Positions 32,983 to 46,800 of a stretch of 64,000 bases of DNA are shown one piece after another. The notes under the pieces are model-generated. The model was given only the letters and a program-made list of their open reading frames with translations. It ran no database searches and was not told where the DNA came from. The stretch is from assembly GCA_963965975.1 (NCBI GenBank), contig OZ014418.1, positions 6,708,775 through 6,772,774 on the forward strand. The letters are read 5' to 3'. Position numbers and translations under genes: made by a program. The stretch is from Xestospongia bergquistia (Eukaryota; Porifera; Demospongiae; Haplosclerida; Petrosiidae). Each line of letters begins with the position of its first letter. Positions within the stretch are counted from its first letter, which is position 1.

Positions 32983-34316
32983 AAACAGGTCATATAAGAT
33001 CCTTTTAATAGGTGAGTCTAGTGTTGGTAAAACAACAATAGCTACTCGTCTCTGCGAAGAGAGATTTATGTCAGAAACTCGTCAACATACATTAGGTAGC
33101 TATCATTGTAAACAGTGACTTGTTCACAACTTGTTCTCATTAGGTTTTGATATGTTTGAGAAAGACTTTCAAATAGATGGAGAATTTCTTAAAATTCAGC
33201 TATGGTAAATTTTTCCATTAACTAATTCTCATATAACTTCACTCTTTGTCTCCTCTCTCTCTCCCTTCATCCATTTCAGGGACACTGTAGGTCAAGAATG
33301 TTATGATTCCATTACTACATCATATTATAGGGGTGGAGCTGTAAGTTAGACAGGATAATTTACAATAAACCATCATATTATTACAATGACTAAATTAATA
33401 TAATTTATTAAAATAAAATTCATTTTGCATGGCACATTACCTGGTCTCATGACTAGAGATGTTGTAGTATTAAAGTCCCAACTCCTTTAAAGTTTATTGT
33501 TTTATTAGAATTATAAGTGTACTCCTTTATATTAGGGTATTATCATTGTATATGATATTACATCAATGAGATCGTTTCAAATGCTAGCAAAGTGGATGGG
33601 ATATATTGAGACTCATGCTACTGCTGATGTCAGAATGATGATTTTAGGTTCAAAATCTGATCTTGATAGCTTTAGAGAAGTACAAATAGAGGAAGGAAGG
33701 AAAGTATGTAGACACATAGCACATAAGATGGCTGCAATTAATTATTTATAATCAAACACACACACTCTCTCCCTGCTTCTTCCTTCCTCCCTCTTTCTCT
33801 CTCTCTCTCTCTCACAATATCCTTTAGTATGCTGAAAATTTTGGCATTCAGAGTTTCTATGAAGTTAGTGCTAAAACAGGTCACAATATTCAAGAAGCAT
33901 TTGAGAGTTTTTTCAGAGAAGTACATCAAAAGGTAATTAAAACAATAGCAACTAATCAATACAATATTTGTATACAACAACTATAAAAGAAATGTCAATA
34001 GGAACATCTTAATGATTAACAGTGAGCGTATTGATTCAGTCTATACAAACTATAGGTAGTATCCAGTAATTGTTATTAACCAATTTTGACTCTTCTTGCC
34101 ACTAAAATTATAAACTATTTACAGTGCCACTTTGCCAAATTATAGCTGCTAAATAAAATGAAATTAAAATACCTGTTAGATATAAAGTTTCCACTTGGTA
34201 TCCATGGAACTTACTATGTTTCTGTATAATAGTCATTAGAGGAACAACAGAGACAAAGACAGGAGATAATTCAAGATGAACCTGTACCTAAAAAGGGATG
34301 CTGTGGAAAAAGTTGA
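32707..34316 (+). CDS. Divergent Rab-like GTPase with N-terminal extension
   Basis: Seven coding exons: 32707..32834, 32989..33095, 33144..33204, 33280..33340, 33536..33703, 33828..33932, 34233..34316; 237 aa. A Pro/Ser/Arg-rich extension of about 43 residues precedes the GTPase domain. The P-loop GESSVGKT (51-58) is normal. The G3 motif is WDTVGQE instead of WDTAGQE. The G4 motif is GSKSD, with Ser in place of the Asn of NKxD, which usually recognises guanine. G5 is EVSAK. The C-terminus GCCGKS is a CCxxx prenylation signal. The altered G3 and G4 suggest slow or unusual nucleotide handling; this is inference. Subfamily unassigned. Intron 1 holds a CT/CA microsatellite. Confidence 0.88.
32917..32985. 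repeat. (CT)n(CA)n microsatellite
   Basis: A run of CT units followed by a run of CA units within intron 1 of the Rab-like gene, just before its acceptor; the pyrimidine-rich stretch may serve as the polypyrimidine tract. Confidence 0.85.
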
Positions 34317-34779
34317 ACTTCCTTTAAAAGTTGTGGTATCAATAACTATTTTTAAAAAATTGTCAGAAATGCACAAGCTTATCACATCAAAAATATTTTC
34401 TACAGTTTGTATAACATTGCTTTTTCTACTCTTTCATTATTTCTGTATATATCATCTTGAATTGATATCAAGTCATTGTGTACATATTTTATTTGATTGT
34501 GTGATATAATGATTACTAATTGTATTAATAATTATGAGATATTATAAAACATTGTGAAAGAAAATAATTTACTATAACTTTTTATTCAAATTGAACACTA
34601 TAATAAAACTTGGTGAGTCAAATTAAACAGACAATGTGAACAAATACTTCAGAACTTGTGTGTATTGTTTTGAGAGAGAGAGAGAGTAAATTGGACCTAT
34701 ATGTAAGAAAAAGCAACATGAGTAAACTACTTTTATGTATATAAACTAGAACACTGCACATACCATAATAACAATTAAT
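34317..34779. other. Convergent intergenic region
   Basis: 3' flanks of the Rab-like gene and ENOPH1; a short GA repeat at about 34,674-34,686. No gene seen. Confidence 0.5.
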
Positions 34780-37016
<2,237 letters not shown>

Positions 37017-37302
37017 TTTGGTAGTGACATGCTATATTAGTGACATATTATGACATCATCAAGTGGGTTGAAGCTGTCTAGCTAGAAGGAAGTGATCTCA
37101 ATATTATGATAAGGTAACCCATTTATTGCTGATTTGGAGTGTGTGATTACTACTCTTTTGTGGGTTAGCAATAAATGTTCAGTTTAGACAGTACTTGGCA
37201 CGGACATAACTGATGTAGTCAACTCCAGGAAGAGGGATCAGCTGAGTCTATAAAAGCAAACTCCTCTTGATAAGCAAGTCATTCTCATATATATATACAA
37301 AG
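37017..37302. promoter_or_regulatory. Shared promoter region, ENOPH1 / iPLA2
   Basis: 286 bp between divergent start codons; a short TATATATATA run at about 37,288 lies just before the iPLA2 start. Likely bidirectional. Confidence 0.45.
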
Positions 37303-39663
37303 ATGTCATATACTGTTAAAGGTATCAATATTTCTCTTGATTCAAATGAGTTCAATGATGCCATTGAAAAAGTCCAACATCCATCACCTGTAATCCAGGA
37401 GAGAAGAAGTAGTGGTGATGTAGATAGAGATACAGATAGTACAAGCAGTGTTACTTTTGTGCAGAGCACTTTAGCTCTGATCCCTACAGTAGAAAAAAAA
37501 GGATTGTGGAACAAGACAAAAGCTGCTCTTGGGTATAATTTGCGAAATTACCAGATAATACTTTTACAAGAACAAGATGGTCATGAAACCATAGGTCATG
37601 TATTATACACAGGAGATGATGCATCCGAGGCTTTGATTGCTTTTGAAGATTTGAATAAAAGCTTATCACCTCTTTTAAAAGCAGGATCGTTTATCCTCAA
37701 TGACTCACTGCTAAAAGAAATAGTTCTTCCTAAACCTTTATCTACTACACAGCTATCATTTCATTTAGTAGAAGTAATGGAATCAGATCCAAGAGCCCAT
37801 CCCGAATGGCACAAAGTCTTGCAAGTATTACTCCATAATGCATGTGCCAGGGATAGTAGAGATGAAATCAAGTTCCTGATAGAAAAAGGTGGTGAATTGG
37901 GCCAGGAAGATTATGATGGTAACACACCCATACATACTGCGGCTGCTTCAGTATCAAAGGAGGGGATGGAATGGCTTCTGTCAGTAGCTGCACCTGTTTC
38001 TCCCTTTCAAAAATCCATCACAACTCATCGCAATTCTATCGGACAATCACCTTTGGATATAGCTACAAGAATGAAAAATGTGGGTGCTGCAAGAACACTC
38101 ATAATGAAGCAAGTGATGCTTCAGACCAGTCAACTAGACTTGTATACTCATGATGAACACACTCTAGAACTACACAATGCAGTCGATGATGATGATAGTG
38201 AAAAGATTTGGGAATACTGCAAAAAGACTGGGTTAATGTCTGTTCACGTTAGAGGGCGACGTAAAGCTGTAAGTTTAAAGAGATCACCATTGCTACAAAA
38301 GCAGCAGACAATAGATTTACGTATTAAAGATGGCGTCACTCCACTCATACTTGCCATTGAAAATCAGTATATCAAAAGTACGCTATTCCTACTTCTTGGA
38401 GGGGCTGATCCCAATCAACACCATCCAGATTCAGGAGATACCCCTTTGCACTATGCCGTCAGAAAAGGCAATCTTACCCTAGTCAAAATGCTTCTTGTAT
38501 TTGGTGCTGATCCTACACTCTGCAACAATGAACATCTATCACCACTCCATGTATCAAAAAACAGCAATTGCAACAACAAAAAAGCAAAAACAGTAGTTCT
38601 TGAAGAAATAACAGCTCTACAAGAGAGGACATGGGATTATTTTATCAACAATTTAGAGTTGCCTCCTTGTAGAGATGAGAATGGCATTTATCTTCTTGCT
38701 ATGGATGGAGGTGGCATACGTTCCTTCAACCTTTGTCAAGTCATCATTGCAATTGAAGACAGAATGAAGCAACTGCAATCATCATGCAAACCATTCTTTT
38801 CTTACTTCGATTACGTTTCTGGCTCGAGTGCAGGAGCCATTGTCTCCCTTGTTAACACCTACACAGATGTTACTTCTTCTGTTGGTCGAGCACTCATCTA
38901 CAAAATAGTGACTGATGTCTTTGCAATGCCCAAAGTAGAACGTGGTCATTTAACAGACAAATACTTAAAAGAGTTGTTAGGAGAAGACACAACAATGGCT
39001 GACGTAACAGAACCTAAAGTAATTATTATGACAACACTTGGTGATCGCAGTCCAAGTCAACTTCATATCATGACTAACTATGGTGATGCAAGGGATGATC
39101 AGAAAGGACCATCTGAGAGAAAAGCCTGGGAAGCTGCTCGAGCTTCAAGTGCAGCTCCATACTTCTTTCCAGCATTTGAAGGCAAGTTTTTAGATGGTGG
39201 ACTTATGGCTAACAATCCAACATTGGATGCTATGGTTGAAATACAATCACAAGCAGAAAAGGAAGGCGTGCCAATGAAAATGAGTTGTGTTGTATCCTTG
39301 GGAACCGGTTTTGCACCTGTTAAACCAGTTGAGAACATTGATGTCTTTATACCTGGACTATCTTTCAAAGCGATTGCATCTCTACAAGAAACTATTTCAG
39401 GAATACGAAGCTTGTTAGATCTTTTTGTCTCACAAGTGACACAGTCAAATGGACAAGAAGTACAACGAGCTCAAGCATGGTGTAAGTCCTTGGACATCCC
39501 TTACTTCCGACTATCTCCTCCCCTCACGGAACAGATTGATCCGTTGAGTTTCGATGAAGAAGCTATTATCAATATGCTTTATGATGACCAGAAATATATT
39601 CTAGCTTGTCCAGAAATTATCGACTCAATTGCAAAATGTCTCCTAACAAAGAAACAATCATAA
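37303..39663 (+). CDS. Calcium-independent phospholipase A2 (PLA2G6-like), intronless
   Basis: Single exon, 786 aa, close to human iPLA2-beta (806). Ankyrin repeats lie around residues 200-235 and 345-420 (DGNTPIHTAA, DGVTPLILAI, GDTPLHYAVRKGN). The patatin domain follows: oxyanion loop DGGGIRS (468-474), nucleophile S509 in GSSAG (canonical GTSTG), catalytic D631 in LDGGLMANNPTLDAM, and the C-terminal AQAWCKSLDIPYFRL. It cleaves the sn-2 ester of phospholipids and acts in membrane remodelling. The start at 37303 (MSYTVKG) is preferred to an in-frame ATG 12 codons upstream, which lies in the putative promoter. No intron is present, unlike vertebrate PLA2G6 and nearly all neighbours, which suggests retroposition. 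Both catalytic residues are kept, so it is probably active. Confidence 0.9.
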   Translation: MSYTVKGINISLDSNEFNDAIEKVQHPSPVIQERRSSGDVDRDTDSTSSVTFVQSTLALIPTVEKKGLWNKTKAALGYNLRNYQIILLQEQDGHETIGHVLYTGDDASEALIAFEDLNKSLSPLLKAGSFILNDSLLKEIVLPKPLSTTQLSFHLVEVMESDPRAHPEWHKVLQVLLHNACARDSRDEIKFLIEKGGELGQEDYDGNTPIHTAAASVSKEGMEWLLSVAAPVSPFQKSITTHRNSIGQSPLDIATRMKNVGAARTLIMKQVMLQTSQLDLYTHDEHTLELHNAVDDDDSEKIWEYCKKTGLMSVHVRGRRKAVSLKRSPLLQKQQTIDLRIKDGVTPLILAIENQYIKSTLFLLLGGADPNQHHPDSGDTPLHYAVRKGNLTLVKMLLVFGADPTLCNNEHLSPLHVSKNSNCNNKKAKTVVLEEITALQERTWDYFINNLELPPCRDENGIYLLAMDGGGIRSFNLCQVIIAIEDRMKQLQSSCKPFFSYFDYVSGSSAGAIVSLVNTYTDVTSSVGRALIYKIVTDVFAMPKVERGHLTDKYLKELLGEDTTMADVTEPKVIIMTTLGDRSPSQLHIMTNYGDARDDQKGPSERKAWEAARASSAAPYFFPAFEGKFLDGGLMANNPTLDAMVEIQSQAEKEGVPMKMSCVVSLGTGFAPVKPVENIDVFIPGLSFKAIASLQETISGIRSLLDLFVSQVTQSNGQEVQRAQAWCKSLDIPYFRLSPPLTEQIDPLSFDEEAIINMLYDDQKYILACPEIIDSIAKCLLTKKQS

Positions 39664-40867
39664 GACATCATCATATGTTCACTCATTATCCATTTGCAAC
39701 TCTAATTTTATTTTCATCAATAATTTAATGTTATAATATAACTCATTTTTACTGTGTTCTACATTTCTTAATTGGATTACAAATATATATATAGCATATC
39801 AAAAATGTTGTAAAATATCTGTCATTGTTAACTCAATAGTGTCCTGCTATAGCATTGCATAATTTTTATCAAGGATCAATCAACATTCTAATCAACAGCT
39901 GTGACATCACACTCAGTGTCAATATTTGTAATTTTATGGGCTCTTGATAGCAATTGCAGTGAGAATAAATGAGTTACGTATACGTGTGACTACTCACACT
40001 ATATTCCCACATGCCCACATGTGGTTATCATAGACACCAATTGGTTGTTATTGTGGATATTTCTCACCTTTACGAGGAGTAAGAGTAAGTAACAAACTGT
40101 AATATCTATAGTAGAGAACCACATAAGCTTACTGGGTATCCTTTTACTATAATTTGTCATGCAATCTTTATCCATAGGGAATTTATAATGATCACAAAAA
40201 TGCTTATTTGTTACATACTACTATAATAGTTGTTGTAATTGTATCCACTTGGTCTAATGGAGAGATACTCTCAATTAAAGTTATAGCATACTAATATAAG
40301 AACATGCAATCCATAATGCCTCCTTTTTCACATAACATTATGTATATATAACATATATATTATGAAAAATAGAATGTTCTAAGGTAAGATTTTCAAAAAA
40401 TGATGCATAATTAATAGGCTATTGAAATCCAGTTCACCAATCAAATTGTGTACTTGACCAAGTATTTCTGTTGCCTGTAAGCTGCCTTTATCATTATATA
40501 GTTATATAAAACTACTTTAATAACATGTCACTAACACATAACTGCCTTCAACAAAAAAGCAAAATGAAAATATGAATAATTCATATGTAAGACATCAGCT
40601 GATCATACATTACAACACAATAGTATTGTTTTTATTACAGCATGGTATCACCATATGAATACACTCCTACACTAATATCCTCTTCAGTTGTGTTTATACA
40701 ACTGTATATACAGGATATGACAACTAAATTTCTAACTAATTGTTAATACTATCACAAATGCTAATTATATGAAAACAATTATAGTAAATTAGCATAATAT
40801 ATTGTAAATTTATCACCTTATATAAAAGTCTACAGTATAACAATTCAAACTATTACTTAAAGTATTG
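39664..40867. other. Convergent intergenic region iPLA2 / TSR1
   Basis: 1.2 kb AT-rich; no gene, tRNA or clear repeat recognised. Confidence 0.5.
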
Positions 40868-43800
40868 TTATAGTTGCATAACATCTTCTTTTTCTTTGTC
40901 CTCTGTCATCCACTGAGATGGTGGAGCAACATGAGAGTCATAGGTCCATTTTGGAAAGACTCGTTTATAGAGGTTCATAAGGATGGTGTCGTGAGGTTTT
41001 AAAGGTTTGTCAAACACACACTTCATGTGTCCATGGGTACCTGTATTATTAAATAATGAAGTAAATTAAATTGATGTAGTTTTGGAAAAGTGTTACCTAA
41101 TGGTTCTTTAATGTGGCCTTGTAATCCATACTTTGTTCTAAGTTCTACAGGTTTAAACCAATGAATATCCTCTAATAGGTGAGAGAAGATGAGGAATGAG
41201 ATAACCAATGTTAGGAAAATCAGAAAGTGGAAAGAAAGAATTTAAATATACATTACCAATGTTATATAACTGACCTCTGTTGTAGAACATGTATCTAATA
41301 ACAGCTGATCTCTTGAAAATCTTGAAAGGATGGCCACTTAATATTATTTTCTTGCACACAATACGATCAGGATCCACACTTAAAACAGAGCCAGTAGCTA
41401 CCACTATTCGAGTACCATCTAAATACAGAAGGGATAGACCATTGATATTTGATATTGTTAACAAGGCAAAAAATAACTAGGAGCATACCCTCGTGTTGTT
41501 TGAAGACCAATACTGGAGTGGGAGGATAAGAAATTGGAGCAAAGACACTTGCCACTGTGATAGCATCTTGATGAAAAAACCTCTCATACTGAACAAAAAA
41601 AGATTTATTTATAAATCAATAACTAAAACATTGTATATCTAATTTGATACATGAGTAAAAGATTATAAGAAGGAGATATATAAATGAGACAGACTGTTTT
41701 CATGTGAAGTGATTTGTTGATGACACACACTAATGTGACAAAAGAGAGTGGAACATGTGTTAATAATTAACTCCTTGTGTTTAATATCTACTTTGATGAC
41801 AAATAAGTAACACTCTCTTAACCTAGCTATAACAAGAATTCAGTATCATGTTAATTAAAGGAACTTACTATTTGTACATGACAAATCACATATGTGATGC
41901 TTACATTTTTTATAACCAATAAATCTTATAAATACTATTCACAGTTTACACTGTTAATTAGTGGTCACTTCTAAGAACATACTCTACTCCAATAGATTGT
42001 TATACTATTATCGTCTATATTATAAAGATATATGGGAAAGAAATATGTCTAGACATGATGAGAGTAGCATGTGGTATACCTTAACAAAGAAGTATTAATC
42101 TGAATAGCTTGATCAATATAACGTATGTCACCACAATGTTTAATGACACACAGTGACCCATAATAGGTACTAGTAGTAATAAGGTCTAGACTGGTAAACG
42201 TCAGTACTGACGTTCACTAATCTAGAGTTTACTAATGGTAGCTATCCTGTGGTAAGTACTGACGTTCACTGGTCTAAAGTTTACAAATAATAGATATCCT
42301 AGGTCACTGTAGTAAGTACTGATGTTTACTAGTCTAGAGCTTACTAATGGTAGCTATCCTAGATCACTGTGGTAAGAAGTACTAGTTGACCATAGAGTCA
42401 GTCAAGCCAGGTTATGGTTACAATATTATTATACCTTATGTTTGTCAGCCATAGTATGTTGAGAGAAGATAGGAGAGGCAGAAAATGCCCTTAATCCACA
42501 ATGAAAGATTAATCGCTCCTTTAAAAGAAAGAACTTGTTCTTAAATGTATGTGCATTACATGAATAATACATCTTTACATGTATTAAAATGTATTACATA
42601 TATTCATTATATTAATTGTATTCAATATATTAATATATTGTATGTATTATATGTACCATTATATTATATGTATGACATATACTATCATATTAATTGTATT
42701 ACATGTATTATATGTACTATTATATCACATGTATTACATATACTATCATATTAATTGTATTACATGTATTATATGTACTATTATATTACATGTATTACAT
42801 ATACTATTATATTAATTGTATTACATGCACTAATATATTACATGTATTACATATAGTGAGCATTTAAAATCTTATTGTGATATTACACACCTTAGACTTT
42901 ATTGGAAGGGAATAGGTTGGAGTCCTTTTAAGAACAAAATGAACAACTGACATCTTGAAAGGAAGGGGAGAATTTTGTAAGAGATGATATATATCATGAA
43001 AAATAAATGAGGGAAATACAAGTAGGCTACATACTGACACAATTAGGATGACTTTAATATAATGTATTATTATTATTATAGTAGAATATTTAACCCCTAT
43101 GAACTATAATGCCATCTTGTTGTATTACAATAATAAGATACCTTGTTCTCATGTGGGAGTAATCCGTAAATAACAAGGGGAGAATCACTCATTTGAATAC
43201 GGCTAACCACACCTCTTGACATACCCGATATGTAAAGAGTAACATACCATCCTGGCTATATACAAAATTATGATGTCACATGATGTCATAATTAAAGAAT
43301 GCAAAGATTAATGTACTGCAACATAATGATTTCCAATAGAATAAACAATGTGACATAATTTAAATATCATTGTAATCTACACATTTACGTAAGAGTTTGA
43401 CAAGCAAATATAGATACTAGGTACAGTCTACTAGTATAACTAAAATTACAAGGAGAGTTATTTCACTTTATTAAAGTTCCTATACTTAATATCAAGGAAA
43501 CTATCACAGTTACTCTGGGACCTTTATCTAACATAAAGCCATTGCTAACAATGAACATCATATACACACTATTTCTGATTATATACAAAGTTGTATTATT
43601 ACCATTGCTCCTTGATCATTTTCTGTTGATAGAACTCTCTTCCGAGTACTTTTAAAACTTGAAAATTGAAATATTCTATTATACAAAGATATCATCACAC
43701 TAACAGTTTAAACAAATACATATACTGACCTAGCATAATTCAATGGAAGGTTCTCTTTAGGATCCCAGGGAGACTTCCGAAAACTCTTCAATCCTCGATA

Positions 43801-46800
43801 TCTAAAATAAAGGCTAAACTCATTTTTTATATGAAAAATTTGCTTTACTTTGCAAATCTGACACGAGCTGGAACATCAAGAGGTGTATCAACTTCATCAG
43901 GAAACATTTGATCCTCTCTTTCAGCTTGAAGAATTTGTAGCCTATATAATAGAAACAAAATCATATATAATACTATATTATAACAGATTAATCAATCTAT
44001 CAATAATCAGTCCATTAATATCTGTCAATTTGTTATCTGTTTATGGTTCATTAGTCTCATTCTATCTGTCCATTTGTTCTACATCAATCCAATCAACAAT
44101 TATGTTTTGTTGGCAGACTTCAAAAGCAACCAACACTACAGTTAATAGTAATTATTCTTTTCAAGTGTTTTGTTAAATCATTTTTTTGTACATCAATCCA
44201 TTCAACAATTATGTTTTGTTGGCAGACTTCAAAAGCAACCCACACTACAGTTAATAGTAATTATTCTTTTCAAGTGTTTTGTTAAATCATTCCTGACAAT
44301 TCATACAGTTACAATTAGGTCATAATGATATCATTCCATGTGTATAGTTAAAAAATAATACATATACTAGTCTAGTGAGTTTCATGGAACACAGAAAATA
44401 TGATCTCTTTTGAGACAATAGATGAAGCCTAAGTAAATTGTAAAGTCATTTATGTAGATTATCAAAGTAATTATTAATAATAATTACAAAAAGCAACAAT
44501 GCTTTACTCTGTCTCTGTACAAAACTATTAAGCAGTTTAAAAGTACAAGCATTTGACTAACATCTGAAGAAAAGAGAGTGTGCCTTGAAAGATTGTGGTC
44601 AACATTAACAGTATAATTTTTAAGTCTTTATAACAAATGGTATTTCTAACAATTCAGCTTGTGTGTATAGATAAAATTGATAATAACAATCTATTTGGTT
44701 AAAGATCCTTAAAACTATTGTTATAAGATACAAGGATTATTATATTATAAAAAATTTAATGTCGAAAATTAGACGAAAAACTATTTTTAATTTTTATTAT
44801 AATTTTAGATATAGAATATATATATAGTATTAATTGGTTTGTGTTCTTGTGATAGAAACTCACTGCTTTTGTTCTTCCTCCATGTTAATTTGTTCATCAT
44901 ACTGATCTGGATCAGGAACAGTGATCTGTGTGTTTAATGTGTGTGTGTGTGTGTGAAGGGGAAGGAGGTTAACAAGATTCACTTAACCATACTCTAATCT
45001 CTTCACTTACACTGTTAGTGTCCATATCAGTGTGAACCTATAAAGAGAAAAGTAGAGTTATTTTCTGTTATTAAAGTTAAGAAATCTTTACTGTATGGTT
45101 TGTAAAATATGTTTCTGGATATACGAACAAGAAGAGCATATTCATCACATCTTAATAGGTACATGATCCAATTTAGCAGCTAAACCTATTTTTTATTTTT
45201 TATTGGGATAATTTGAATGAAGGCTTTCATGTTGTGGCTATTACATAGTCATTTGTGAATGATTTTCACTAAATGTTTTTGGTTTGAAAGTAACTTAATG
45301 ATAAGTCTTCCTGGATACCAAATTTGGTAAACATCTTGTACAAAATAGCCACATAGAACCACACATATGTTGGATAAAACCTTTCTTTCAAAAGATGCTA
45401 TTTTCCCAAATACATATTCATAAAAATGATATTATTATAAGAATTTTATAGAAATATTAAAGACACAAAAGTGGAAAGGTTATTTAAATGTAACCTAAAT
45501 TGTTTCTTGTTTTTTAGTGTCAAGTGATCTTTTTAAACCACATAACTCAGACATGAAATGATAATACATCCCATTGAGATAGCAAATATATTAGTACAAC
45601 ATTAGTATACATGTCTGGATGAAAATAACGATCACTGGTTAACAGGTCTCAATGAGTTAAAGCATTGTTTTGTACTAAACAAATTCTGACAGTCCTTAGT
45701 AATACGAACATTAGATGACACAGTTGAAGACTTTGGCCAAAGTATTCAAACTTGCCAGATGCAAATTGTTCAGGGATTTTTATGAAGAAAAATAGTATGT
45801 GTGAACCAAAAATAACAGATAATATTTGAAGGAATATTGTATCATGGAGACATTATTTACTTTGAAAAAACAAACACAAATAACAGAGTGGAAGGAATGG
45901 CAGACAAGGGAATAAACTATTTATTCCAAATGATATTGCTTGTAAAAGATAGCCATCCAATGGAAAAAAATAATGATAACATAAGAATACAATTTATTGT
46001 AATGATTGTACTTAGATATACATATATATCCTTTATATTGAAATTAATAGGTGTAGGAACAATTTTGTCATGGGGGGGGGGGGGCACATATGTAACATTT
46101 TAACATTGTTCAGTTTAACAATGAAGTATTTCAAAAACAACCAAAATAAACCCTTTTTCTGTTGTTTACACTGACAAAGTTTTGAAAAGTGGCTAATCTA
46201 AATCAGTTAATTGTGAAACCATCTCATAATATACCAAAAATATTGGGGGGGGGCACATGCACAATGAACCTTTAAACAATTCTCCCCCATCCAAAGTTCA
46301 AATCTTATATGAACCCCTGGGGGGGGTATATCTATCAAAAATATCTTATGATACTTTAATACAACAATACCTTTTGATAATGTGATATGTCGTGTATAGC
46401 ATGTTCTGTCAGATAAGGAAAGAATAAAACAGTAGTAACGTGTTGCTGTCAGTCATGTAATGAAGGCTTTGAGGTGTCTACGTTATTGCTTATATATTCC
46501 TAGTTTATTTTATATAGACAATGTTTACAGATAAAACTATCATAAAGGATCACACACTGCTAACTCAAGATCAAGTTCACCCTGCATTTAGTCAGAAATT
46601 CATCTTAACTGGATATCGTCAAACTAATACATCATTTCTACAATGTCTCAAATATATCTTCATTGTACACAATGACTTTGGCAATTTCTGGACACATTTG
46701 GTTCCTTCATGTATGTTTCTAATATGGCTGTATGATACATCGCATGTATATAATTTCTATGATCCGTTTTGGTACCCACTGTTAGTATACTGGATAGCAG

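Noticed and set aside
33738-33980. 80-codon - strand frame over a Rab exon and a CT-rich intron
   Set aside because: Arginine/glutamate run is a translation of a microsatellite; antisense to a real exon.
42545-42860. Regular repeats that could suggest a CRISPR-like array
   Set aside because: AT-rich minisatellite with drifting units, no constant repeat/variable spacer pattern, in a eukaryotic intron.
45837-46103. 88-codon + strand frame ending near a poly-G tract
   Set aside because: No recognisable domain, low-complexity end, lies in a TSR1 intron; likely chance.
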